Assembly: GCF_007570825.1 (NCBI RefSeq)
Contig: NZ_SUNB01000001.1
Span: forward strand, 1,612,001 to 1,676,000
From: Pleionea sediminis
GTDB lineage: Bacteria; Pseudomonadota; Gammaproteobacteria; Enterobacterales; Kangiellaceae
Direction of reading: 5' to 3'
DNA: 64,000 nt
The first letter of the stretch is position 1, and every line of letters begins with the position of its first letter. This document shows positions 30,171 to 38,653 of this stretch, piece after piece. Below the pieces are notes generated by a model that did not search any database, had not been told where the DNA came from, and worked only from the letters and a program-made list of their open reading frames with translations. The position numbers and the translations under genes are program-made.

Positions 30171-30328
30171 AGTGAACTCGCTGTTAATTCAATGTGATTT
30201 AATTGGCTATGTACCTATGATATATTCATCCAGTCGATTTTAAATGGTCGAAAATAGATAGGTTTAATCGATTTGTTAGATGATAATTAATGAAATCGAT
30301 TCGATGATTCGTTTTTCGTTTCTATAAT
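30171..30328. promoter_or_regulatory. Divergent azoR / lysR control region
   Basis: This 158-base AT-rich gap separates azoR and the LysR gene. It contains two copies of AATCGATT-like palindromes (TTAATCGATTTG and GAAATCGATTCG, about 25-30 bases apart) and a GTCGATTTTAAATGGTCGA inverted repeat near 30232-30250. Any of these could be LysR operators. I cannot assign the promoters with confidence. Confidence 0.35.
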
Positions 30329-31240
30329 ATGAGCACGCTAATGAGCTTTTCTCCCAAAATCACACTCGAGCAATGGGCATCACTGGTGGCGGTGGTTGAT
30401 GAAGGCAGCTATGCAAAAGCCGCAGAGCTTTTAAGTAAAAGTCAGTCGACCGTTAGCTACGCAATTTCGCGTCTGGAAGAACAGTTGGGCGGCCAAGTAT
30501 TGCGACTCAATGGACGAAAGGCGGAATTAACGGATCTTGGTGGCATCATGGTGCGAAAAGCTAGGAAATTGCTTGAAGAAGCCGATGGTATTGAGCAGCT
30601 GGCCGAGTGCGTATCACACGGTTGGGAGACGGAAGTGACCGTTGCCGTTGATGTCATATTTCCGATTAGTGAAGTGCTTGATGCCATTGAGCTCTTTTCT
30701 GAGCAAAGTGAACAGCCCACTAGGGTGCGGTTTTTGGAAACTTCGCTCTCAGGTACGGATGAAGTATTACTCGATGGACAAGCTGATTTAGCCATTACTC
30801 CGCGTGTACCGCCCGGTTTTGTCGGTGAGTCTTTTGGCAATATTGAATTGTTGGCGGTTGCCCATAAAAGTCATGCTTTGCTGCAGCTCGATCATCCACT
30901 TACACATGCCGATTTGGAACTTCACCGGCAAGTTGTATTACGTGATTCAGGTATAAAACGTAAACAAGATGCAGGTTGGTTAGGAAGCGAACAACGCATT
31001 ACGACATCGCATTTTTCGACATCGGTGCAGGTGGTAAAACGTGGTTTAGCGTATGGCTGGCTCCCGACTGGTTACACGAAGAACGATATTGAACAAGGTG
31101 ATCTAGTGCCATTGCCACTCGATCAAGGACAAACTCGAAGTATTCATCTTTATCTGGTTAATGCCAGAGGAGAGCGAGCAGGTCCCGCGGTTCGATTATT
31201 GATGGATATATTTATGCAACAAGCGAAATCACGTAAGTGA
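30329..31240 (+). CDS. LysR family transcriptional regulator
   Basis: The N-terminal winged helix (ITLEQWASLVAVVDEGSYAKAAELLSKSQSTVSYAISRLEEQ pattern, cut here into family blocks) is followed by a periplasmic-binding-like effector domain. The standard LysR length (303 aa) and the divergent azoR-pirin operon suggest that it controls those genes, probably in response to quinones or electrophiles. The effector is unknown. A second in-frame ATG lies 12 bases inside and could be the true start. MurI follows after seven bases. Confidence 0.9.
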   Translation: MSTLMSFSPKITLEQWASLVAVVDEGSYAKAAELLSKSQSTVSYAISRLEEQLGGQVLRLNGRKAELTDLGGIMVRKARKLLEEADGIEQLAECVSHGWETEVTVAVDVIFPISEVLDAIELFSEQSEQPTRVRFLETSLSGTDEVLLDGQADLAITPRVPPGFVGESFGNIELLAVAHKSHALLQLDHPLTHADLELHRQVVLRDSGIKRKQDAGWLGSEQRITTSHFSTSVQVVKRGLAYGWLPTGYTKNDIEQGDLVPLPLDQGQTRSIHLYLVNARGERAGPAVRLLMDIFMQQAKSRK

Positions 31241-31247
31241 GTTATTA

Positions 31248-32027
31248 ATGTCGCACCAAGTTTTAGTTATGGACTCGGGAATTGGTGGATTAACCGTTCA
31301 TCGAGAAATTATCAAGCTTATCCCTGATATTACTTGTCACTATTTGGCAGACAACGGATTTTTCCCCTACGGAACAAAAACTGAGCAAGCGCTGGAAGAA
31401 CGTATGGAATTGCTCATTCGAAGAATCACCAAGCAACATGCCATTGATGCTGTCGTTATCGCTTGTAATTCAGCGAGTACAGCGGTTTTAGACTATTTGC
31501 GGGAGCGATTTGAGTTTCCATTTATTGGCGTTGTACCGGCAATTAAACCAGCAGCGAAATTGACCAAAAACAAAAAGATAGGATTATTAGCAACGGAAGG
31601 CACGGTAAATCGGCCTTACACCGACAAGCTCATTGCTGAATTTGCGAGTGATTGTGAAGTAATCCGAGTTGCTTCTCAACCACTGGTTACCATGGCAGAA
31701 ATGAAACTCAACGGTTTGCCGACGGACATTAACGCGTTGCAAGAAATCATTCAGCCACTGATTAATGCAGCCGTTGATACGTGTGTTTTAGGCTGTACCC
31801 ATTTTCCGTGGTTCCGTAATGAATTCAAGTTGATAGCGCCTTATATTGAATGGATTGATTCGGGCGAAGCCATCGCACGCCGACTTGAGCAAGTACTATT
31901 GCCCATCAAAGATAATTGCGACAAATCTTCCACAGATTATCCTGTGTTCTTTTACACCGGTAATTCTTATGAACAAGATTTTACAAAAAACCTCAGTTTT
32001 AATATTACTAAAATTGAATTTAATTAA
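31248..32027 (+). CDS. murI: Glutamate racemase MurI
   Basis: The enzyme makes D-glutamate for peptidoglycan. The two catalytic cysteines are in ACNSAST and LGCTHFPWF. The N-terminal MDSGIGGLTVHREI and the GVVPAIKPA block are diagnostic. It is 259 residues long. It follows the LysR gene closely and may share its transcript. Confidence 0.95.
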   Translation: MSHQVLVMDSGIGGLTVHREIIKLIPDITCHYLADNGFFPYGTKTEQALEERMELLIRRITKQHAIDAVVIACNSASTAVLDYLRERFEFPFIGVVPAIKPAAKLTKNKKIGLLATEGTVNRPYTDKLIAEFASDCEVIRVASQPLVTMAEMKLNGLPTDINALQEIIQPLINAAVDTCVLGCTHFPWFRNEFKLIAPYIEWIDSGEAIARRLEQVLLPIKDNCDKSSTDYPVFFYTGNSYEQDFTKNLSFNITKIEFN

Positions 32028-32332
32028 ATCACCATCAAAAAATTGAAATAAATGTCGATTATCCTGTCAACGTAATATAGCAACGCTCGTTATTTGTACT
32101 GCATCCACGTTTTACACGATAGGATCATCCTGCGTTTGGAATTTGGGTGTAACAGCCAAGATGGTTTGATAATTAAAAATATGGACTAGCTATCAAGGGA
32201 CTGATTTTTTGGTTGATTGCTATTCTCCAATTTAAATAAAGAAGCTATGACGATGTCATGACATAACGATGACATTATTTCCTCATGGATTGTTTAAAGT
32301 TATGTTCAAACTTAATTACTGAATAAATCAAA
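32028..32332. other. Intergenic region, no gene seen
   Basis: This 305-base AT-rich gap contains no plausible ORF. The only structure I see is a perfect 12-base palindrome ATGTCATGACAT (32253-32264) with a second ACGATGACAT just after it, about 70-80 bases before the next start. It may be an operator for the lipoprotein gene at 32333. Confidence 0.4.
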
Positions 32333-33073
32333 ATGATTCGAACATTACTTTTTCTCTTCACTCTCGGGTTGATTTCTGCTTGCTCAACTTCTTACACAAC
32401 TCCCGGAGGGAAGGCACCACTTAGTGCATTATCCGATGCATCAATTAATGATCTAATGGCCAAACAACCGGCAGCAAACTTTCCTGCAAACATTGCCATT
32501 ATTCGTTTACAAGCTTCAGGTTATCGAAATTTTGATGAGCATTCATACGGTCATGGTCGTTACAGTGTGGTTACAACTCGTAACATTGAGTCTGATGACG
32601 ACATTAATCGACTCTCAAAGTTAATGGCCGTTCGTGGCCTTGCTCCTGTTAATCGGATCCTATTACCAACAGAGCTCGATGACTTAAAAGTGTTAAGAAA
32701 TGCAGCGGCACGTCTTAGAGCAGACATACTTCTGGTGTATACATTCGATACTGCGTTTCATGTGGGGGAAGATACTTTATCTCCATTAAATATTGTGTCA
32801 TTAGGTTTTATGGACGATAGAGATGTTTCTGTCTCTACAACCGCGTCGGCTGCGTTTTATGATGTGCGAACGGAGTATCTTTATGGCATTGCAGAGTCCA
32901 CGGCGCAAAAAAAGAAACAGGCAAATAGTTGGTCTGAATCTGAAGCTGTTGATGAGCTTAGAAAACTAACGGAGCAACAAGCTTTCAAAGCGCTTATTCC
33001 CGAAATCGAAACAACTTGGCAATCGATTGTTCAGCAATACGCATTGGTTGATCCAATTATTACAAAGCCATAA
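32333..33073 (+). CDS. Hypothetical lipoprotein
   Basis: The signal sequence ends in a LISAC lipobox (Cys17). The mature part has a mixed alpha/beta pattern with NIAIIRLQASGY and ADILLVYTFDTAF. The second half alternates strand and helix and ends with QQYALVDPIITKP. It resembles the general pattern of outer-membrane assembly lipoproteins but I cannot name a family. It appears to be monocistronic. Confidence 0.65.
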   Translation: MIRTLLFLFTLGLISACSTSYTTPGGKAPLSALSDASINDLMAKQPAANFPANIAIIRLQASGYRNFDEHSYGHGRYSVVTTRNIESDDDINRLSKLMAVRGLAPVNRILLPTELDDLKVLRNAAARLRADILLVYTFDTAFHVGEDTLSPLNIVSLGFMDDRDVSVSTTASAAFYDVRTEYLYGIAESTAQKKKQANSWSESEAVDELRKLTEQQAFKALIPEIETTWQSIVQQYALVDPIITKP

Positions 33074-33620
33074 TCATGTAAATCACCAAATTGTAACTCA
33101 AAAATTCAAAAGCTTTTCAAATAAGGAATTAATGGCAACGGATTGCATTGATATTTCTCATTTACTTTTAATAATATTTCATATCACTTAAAGTTAATTA
33201 GCCTTTATTAAAGGATATCTTTTAAACACATCATCAACATGTGCGTTAGGAAATAAATCTTTATAAATTATCTCGAATTGAGTGGTAATAAAGATTTATA
33301 AATTAGACTAATTGCCATTACGCCTAAGAATTCAAATTACAAATGCTTAAAAACAAGTGTGCTTTTGTTTGTATTTATTCATGAATAACAAAGTTGTAAT
33401 TATTTCACATAGTCGGTGAGTGATAGTTAATGTTAAAGTTGAAGCGATAATGTATAAATCATGTTGTTTATTCGTTAACAGCAAAGGACTAAATGCTGCT
33501 TAATGATCATTCATTGATGGATTTAATTCAGATTTTGCAAGCTTCTTACCTGAAGATAAATTAAATAAGCTCATTTTTCGATGAATTAGAAAAGGAACCC
33601 TGGTTGATCGGTATTCTATT
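33074..33620. other. Long AT-rich intergenic region upstream of the wHTH-TPR regulator
   Basis: No plausible gene is visible in this 547-base region. It holds an inverted repeat AAATCTTTAT / ATAAAGATTT (33255-33264 and 33288-33297). The direct repeat TTATAAATTA occurs at 33261-33270 and 33296-33305. It probably contains the promoter and operators of the regulator at 33621, but I cannot point to a clear -35/-10 pair. Confidence 0.4.
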
Positions 33621-35519
33621 ATGATAAATAACACGAATGATACTTTAGACGATGAGCAAAAAATAGAAACTATTCATGACAAATGGCTTTTGAATAATCA
33701 ATATAAAGTCGATTTTTCCAACCAAAGTATTTATCACCCCGATCATGGAGAGCAAAACTTTCGTAAGAAAACTGCTGAAGTTTTACAACTGCTGATAAAA
33801 AACAAAAATAAATGCGTTTCTTCCGATATGTTCCTTGAGAGCATCTGGGGCGGAAAATACATTACCGAAAACTCGCTCAAACGTAGCATTTGGGAGTTAA
33901 GAGCATTACTTCAAGACGATAATAAAACAAAAATAAAAACGGTTCCCAGGCGTGGTTACTTGCTCGATATGGATATCGTTGAATTTTCAGACGATAGTAA
34001 TCAGAACAATTCTGAAAATCAAAAGAACGAAGTTTCTTCATTAAAGGGCGACAATGCTTTAAAGCGATATTATTTGCCCTTATTCGTTTGTATCACCGTA
34101 ATTGCATTGGCAACAGTGGCGTATTATTCCTTTGGTAATCATTTAAATAGTTTAAATGATTACGATTATTCAATTAATACTATTATCGGAATAGAAAAAG
34201 AACAATTGGATAATCAATATGCTGAACTCGTGAAGTCTATTGATATTGATGTTAGTAAAGAATCAGATTACTTAGAGCTGGCAGATAAATACAAGCATTT
34301 TGGATTTTTTAAACAAGCAAAATTGATGTATGAAAAGATAATTCAACGTCTTTATCTGAATATAGAAAGTAATCCAGAGGTGTACGCAAAAGCTCATTTT
34401 GAGTTGGTCGATATATTATTGAGACAGGATAAGCGTATTGAGGCCTTACTATTTGCTCAAAAATTTTACGATCTTGTGCAAAAGGAATATTTCTCTGAAA
34501 CTGATAAAGCTTTAGGTGCTTTTTGGCTGGGTAAAGCTTATTTGTACTGTGTTTATCCAATGTGTGATCGTGAAGATGCTTATACGCAAGGAAAGCAGTT
34601 TGCCCACGAATCTCTTAGCCGGTTAGAGAGTCTCGAAAACAATAAAGAAGAACTATTAGCTAGAGCGCTAGTTTTAAATAATCACTTTGAAAAGAGAATA
34701 AGCAATAAAGAAGTAATTTTGAACCGAGCGATAAAGTTATTAAAAAGCCTGGATGATCCACCTGAAGTTCCTTTGGCCAATGCCTTGGAAAGTATGGCAA
34801 GGGCGTATTATTTATTGCATAAAGAGGTGAGTTTGTCCCATCAGTACTTGATAGAAGCTTTGATGTTGAAAGAAAAAGCTTTGTCGGAATACGATACTGA
34901 GATAGCTAAAACAAATTGGCTTTTGGGCGAATACTATTTGTTCGTTGGCAATTTTGATAAAGCAACTAATTACCTTCAAAGCGCATTACAGATCGTTAAT
35001 CGACATGAAGAGATTCGAATAAGCTTTAAAGTTGAGTTGTATTTATATCTCGCAAAGTCACTTTTCTATTCGAATAAACTAAAACTCAGCCATGTGGCAT
35101 TAGATAAAGCGACTGACTTGATTGAAAAGTATTCGGATAATATCGGGTACTACATGCAACTTGAAATGATCGCGTTGAAAATACGTTTCAATCATCCAGA
35201 TAAAATATTTTTTAGTGACAAAGAGCTAGCTCAATATAAATACGTTTCCATTAGATCAAGAAATCAATACTCTTGGTACGTTTTAGAGCATGAAGCTCTA
35301 TCTCAATTGTTAATTTCCAATCCAAAAAATGTCAATGTAGAGCAATATTTATCCGGGTTAGATCGTTTATTAGGCTCTTTTTTTAATTTTAATCGCTACA
35401 TTATCGGCAAGGATGTCGATTTAATTATTGCTCGTTCGGAAAAACATTGTGAAGGAATTTCTCAACAGTTTTGTGATTCAATTAAGCAAATTTTTAGAAA
35501 TTATAGAGTCAGTTACTAA
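33621..35519 (+). CDS. CadC-like membrane-bound winged-helix regulator with TPR sensor
   Basis: Residues ~28-117 form an OmpR/CadC-type winged helix (FRKKTAEVLQLLIKN, then VPRRGYLLDM). A polar linker leads to one transmembrane helix (about 151-172). About 460 residues then follow on the far side, rich in helix pairs such as KATNYLQSALQIVNRHEE, which look like TPR repeats. It therefore resembles regulators that sense an envelope signal and bind DNA from the membrane. Its closest downstream targets are the WGGDW-tailed proteins, and 11-bp direct repeats lie upstream of the first of them. Confidence 0.85.
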   Translation: MINNTNDTLDDEQKIETIHDKWLLNNQYKVDFSNQSIYHPDHGEQNFRKKTAEVLQLLIKNKNKCVSSDMFLESIWGGKYITENSLKRSIWELRALLQDDNKTKIKTVPRRGYLLDMDIVEFSDDSNQNNSENQKNEVSSLKGDNALKRYYLPLFVCITVIALATVAYYSFGNHLNSLNDYDYSINTIIGIEKEQLDNQYAELVKSIDIDVSKESDYLELADKYKHFGFFKQAKLMYEKIIQRLYLNIESNPEVYAKAHFELVDILLRQDKRIEALLFAQKFYDLVQKEYFSETDKALGAFWLGKAYLYCVYPMCDREDAYTQGKQFAHESLSRLESLENNKEELLARALVLNNHFEKRISNKEVILNRAIKLLKSLDDPPEVPLANALESMARAYYLLHKEVSLSHQYLIEALMLKEKALSEYDTEIAKTNWLLGEYYLFVGNFDKATNYLQSALQIVNRHEEIRISFKVELYLYLAKSLFYSNKLKLSHVALDKATDLIEKYSDNIGYYMQLEMIALKIRFNHPDKIFFSDKELAQYKYVSIRSRNQYSWYVLEHEALSQLLISNPKNVNVEQYLSGLDRLLGSFFNFNRYIIGKDVDLIIARSEKHCEGISQQFCDSIKQIFRNYRVSY

Positions 35520-35632
35520 ATCAATCATAGTTATGTTAAAAATCTCCTTTGGTGTATTTATCAACGATTTAAAGGCTCTCTGCGACTTACGCTAAAACTT
35601 GCTTGAAAATTGTTCGTTTTTAACCGGTTAAT

Positions 35633-35665
35633 AGGTTTAATTTGGGTTGAATTCGGGTTTAATCA
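35633..35665. promoter_or_regulatory. Three 11-bp direct repeats, probable regulator site
   Basis: The repeats AGGTTTAATTT (35633-35643), GGGTTGAATTC (35644-35654) and GGGTTTAATCA (35655-35665) are head to tail with one-helical-turn spacing. OmpR-class winged helices bind such direct repeats in tandem. The site is about 104 bases upstream of the start at 35769 and directly downstream of the CadC-like gene. Its binding partner is inferred. Confidence 0.5.
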
Positions 35666-35768
35666 AAAATAAACGTCATTTTCAAAGTTTCTTTCAAGAT
35701 TACACGTCTCGATCTGCCGTACTTTCCTCTGCGAAACATCAGTCAACATATTTAAACAGGAGATAATT

Positions 35769-36656
35769 ATGTTTCGTAAACTAGGTATTTGTGCCGCTGT
35801 GGCTTCGACTCTTTTTACTTTCAGTTCAACTGTCAGCGCCGATACTATTGCGACAGCTACGATGGATATAACAGGTTCGATGAATCGTACTCGTGATAAT
35901 GGTCAAACACGCTGTAACTTCGCTAAAGAAAAAATGATTGCGAATATTGAAATAGCATTGGATCGTGGCGTTGATAAATTGAACGTAAAAGCTTTTTCCA
36001 CACCTGGCGCAATGTATTCAATTACCCGTCAGCTTTTTAATGTCGATTTTGTAAACACAAGTTCTTATACATCGACTAATTCGCAAGGCCGAGCATTCGT
36101 TAACGCTCTAAGAAACAAAATCAATTCATTAAGTTGTCCAGGCGGAAGTACTGCTTTAGGCGATTCTATTTGCTTGAATGCAGATGAATTACGTACTCAG
36201 TACAATCGAGGTGATACTTTAAGAATGCTTACTATTACTGATGCCGGTGAAAACTCATCGCAAATCTGTGGTGGTTCTAACTATGTCACTCAACATATTC
36301 AAGACAAAATCTTGAACGAATTTCCAATGATTCGGTTTGATATCGCTATGTTGACTGATCCTGACGGAAATGTTGGCTTGAGAGCAGCTGGTGATGACAC
36401 CATTTATGAAGAAGCAGAACTAGAGCTTCGCTCAAAGTTAGGTGCTAAAGTTTTCCCAAAACCTTATCCACTTCCCTATCCATCACCAAATCCGGCTCCA
36501 ACACAAACTTCATCTGAAGTTCAGCAGCTAACTGCTGTAGCTACTTTGTCTGGTGGCGAGTCGCTCATTATTGAAGATGATGATGACTGTAGAACGGGTT
36601 GTAACATTGGTGAAGATGATTCCGGTGATGACGGCGATTGGGGCGGCGATTGGTAA
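35769..36656 (+). CDS. Secreted VWA-like protein with C-terminal GDWGGDW tail
   Basis: A signal peptide of about 24 residues ends at TVSA. The next 200 residues look like a von Willebrand A domain: metal-site motif MDITGSM (D33-S37), SCPGGSTALGDSI, and ITDAGEN as the third ligand loop. A proline-rich linker follows (PKPYPLPYPSPNPAP, about 232-246). The acidic tail has a cysteine pair (DDDDCRTGCN) and ends in DDGDWGGDW. The next gene's product ends with the same last seven residues. The ribosome site AGGAG precedes the ATG. The protein is probably exported, but the final location is unknown. Confidence 0.8.
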   Translation: MFRKLGICAAVASTLFTFSSTVSADTIATATMDITGSMNRTRDNGQTRCNFAKEKMIANIEIALDRGVDKLNVKAFSTPGAMYSITRQLFNVDFVNTSSYTSTNSQGRAFVNALRNKINSLSCPGGSTALGDSICLNADELRTQYNRGDTLRMLTITDAGENSSQICGGSNYVTQHIQDKILNEFPMIRFDIAMLTDPDGNVGLRAAGDDTIYEEAELELRSKLGAKVFPKPYPLPYPSPNPAPTQTSSEVQQLTAVATLSGGESLIIEDDDDCRTGCNIGEDDSGDDGDWGGDW

Positions 36657-36688
36657 GTTAACCAACGACTTCAATACCTATCAAAATT

Positions 36689-36712
36689 AAGGCGTACCCA
36701 TGTACGCCTTTT
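36689..36712 (+). terminator. Stem-loop between the two WGGDW genes (partial terminator)
   Basis: AAGGCGTAC (36689-36697) pairs with GTACGCCTT (36702-36710) around a four-base loop, followed by only two further T. The ribosome site TAGGAG of the next gene starts a few bases later. It could reduce transcription into the second gene or stabilise the 3' end of the first message. Confidence 0.55.
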
Positions 36713-36726
36713 AGTAGGAGCTTAAA

Positions 36727-38388
36727 ATGAAAAATAGATTAATTACATTACTCAGTTTTGTAATGATGATGTCTATAACGGACATTGTCGATGCAAAAAC
36801 TGGTCAAAAGGATATGATTCCTTTGGATTATGCGGTAATTAACTCTGGCAACGGCTATGAGCTACGTCGCGTAACTTATATCGATCACAATGGGATCACT
36901 CGTGAAGCAGAGTTATTTCATATTCAAGGTCAAACCGGAATCGACAATGCTTACCGTTATGGTGGATTGCCTTTATCGGAAAAAATGGAGATGGAAGCTG
37001 AGTTAGACGAGTGGGGTGGAGACTGGGATCCAAAAACCAATGCTTACTCAAAAAGTACACAGCAAATCAATCCAGAAGAAGTTACCTGGATCATCAATGC
37101 CGAAGTTGCAGCGTTAAAAACCTATCAAGAAGAGATGGATTACATCAAACGCATGGGACTCGAAGATATTGTTCTGGAAGAACAAGGGGCCAGTGCAAAA
37201 AACAACAAGTTCATTATTTGTCATCGACGCTGGCGCTATAAGTCAAAGAGCTATTCTAAAAGCATTGATGAAACTTTGTCGAAGAATCATCAAATTGGAG
37301 GCAACAATGCCTATATCGATTTCGAAGGTAATATTGATATCGATGCCGACATTGATCTCGACTTAACCTATCGTTACAAGCGTACTCGATTTGGATGCAT
37401 TCCTAAGCGTGTCTCGGTAACGGATTTGGATCTGAAGTCAAATTACGAAGCTGCGGGTTCTTTTGAACTCACCGGTGTTGCGAAACACAACTTTGGTGAT
37501 TTCAAATGGGAAATTGCAAAACCTAAAGTTCTCGATAAATGGTTTATGGTTGGCCCTGTTCCTGTCCGAATCGCGATGAAAGTACCGATTGAAATTGGTA
37601 CCGGTGACATCAAAGTTCGAGCAGAAGGTCAGGTTGCTTTGGTTAAGCCAGTTCGCTTTAGAGGTCATTTCAATTACAAATGTAATTTAGGATCCTGTAC
37701 TCGAGATACATCCAATCACTTTGACTTGAACGACAACTTAACCAATTCATTAGGTGCTTCGATTAGTGCCAAACTTAGTTTAGCGCCTTACGTTCATGTT
37801 GCGGCTCGCCCCTACGTTTACGGTGAATGGTTTTTATACGCTCAAGTGGGTGTAAAACCCAACTTCCCAATTGAAGTTTTCGGGTATTACGGCAACTTGT
37901 GTGGCGATGGTGATAATGACGGTACTCGAGAATGGGTTAATGCAGGTTTAGGAACTCTTGAATTTGAAGTGGGTATTACTGGTGAAGTACGCATTTTCCG
38001 TAATGCTATCTTTGGCCCTAGATATTGGAGAGTTTGGAATAAACCCTTGTTATTCTTCGATTTCTTGAATCCTGGTAGCACGGCGTTCTCACCGGAGTTA
38101 CGACCAACCGTTAATTCGACCACGCGAAACGTATCCTTACCCATCAGTATTCGCTCGTGTGTTGATCAATACACCGGTAAGTTCCCACAAGACTACCGAG
38201 TATTCTGGGGTGATGGTGGTTATTCCAATGTGAATGACATTGCGAATGCAAAAACCGTCAGCCATCAGTACGCAAGTCCAGGTACTTACAACATAAAGGT
38301 TGAGTACAAACCTGGTGTTCACACTATCGTACCTATCACGATTGAAGGTGATGATGACGACGATGGTGACTGGGGCGGCGACTGGTAA
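36727..38388 (+). CDS. Secreted protein with PKD-like domain and C-terminal GDWGGDW tail
   Basis: A signal peptide ends near residue 23 (IVDA). The body is beta-rich and of no family I recognise, with a repeated acidic segment (FEGNIDIDADIDLDLTYRY). From about residue 450 to 540 there is a PKD-like domain, ending VSHQYASPGTYNIKVEY. The C terminus is GDDDDDGDWGGDW, the same terminal motif as the upstream protein. A further WGGDW occurs inside, at residues 96-100. Four or more cysteines (CNLGSC, CGDGDNDG) suggest an oxidised compartment. It follows the first tailed gene by 70 bases. Confidence 0.75.
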   Translation: MKNRLITLLSFVMMMSITDIVDAKTGQKDMIPLDYAVINSGNGYELRRVTYIDHNGITREAELFHIQGQTGIDNAYRYGGLPLSEKMEMEAELDEWGGDWDPKTNAYSKSTQQINPEEVTWIINAEVAALKTYQEEMDYIKRMGLEDIVLEEQGASAKNNKFIICHRRWRYKSKSYSKSIDETLSKNHQIGGNNAYIDFEGNIDIDADIDLDLTYRYKRTRFGCIPKRVSVTDLDLKSNYEAAGSFELTGVAKHNFGDFKWEIAKPKVLDKWFMVGPVPVRIAMKVPIEIGTGDIKVRAEGQVALVKPVRFRGHFNYKCNLGSCTRDTSNHFDLNDNLTNSLGASISAKLSLAPYVHVAARPYVYGEWFLYAQVGVKPNFPIEVFGYYGNLCGDGDNDGTREWVNAGLGTLEFEVGITGEVRIFRNAIFGPRYWRVWNKPLLFFDFLNPGSTAFSPELRPTVNSTTRNVSLPISIRSCVDQYTGKFPQDYRVFWGDGGYSNVNDIANAKTVSHQYASPGTYNIKVEYKPGVHTIVPITIEGDDDDDGDWGGDW

Positions 38389-38418
38389 CCTCGATTAGTT
38401 AGCAACTCGTGTAACAAC

Positions 38419-38443
38419 TTGGGCAGGTTATCGGCCTGCCCAA
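38419..38443 (+). terminator. Terminator-like hairpin after the tailed-protein operon
   Basis: TTGGGCAGG (38419-38427) pairs perfectly with CCTGCCCAA (38435-38443) around a seven-base loop. There is no T run immediately after it, so it may act with Rho or as a message-stabilising stem. Confidence 0.45.
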
Positions 38444-38653
38444 CTACCAAACTCTTACTTTTTTCTGCCTTCTCTTACCCAATATTGATTCAACCCTAAC
38501 ACAGCTTCTTCATCGTTAAGATACTAAATACATTGGAAATTTACGCCAAAACAGCGATTTTCCTAAATTGTGATAGGCTTATGACAAACCCATGACAATT
38601 CCTTATCCAGCAGTTTTTATACTGAAGTCATTCAGTTATGGAAGGATATAAAG

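Noticed and set aside
33255-33305. Inverted and direct repeats (AAATCTTTAT, TTATAAATTA) considered as a mobile-element remnant
   Set aside because: They are short, AT-only sequences in an AT-rich gap, with no transposase trace or target duplication.
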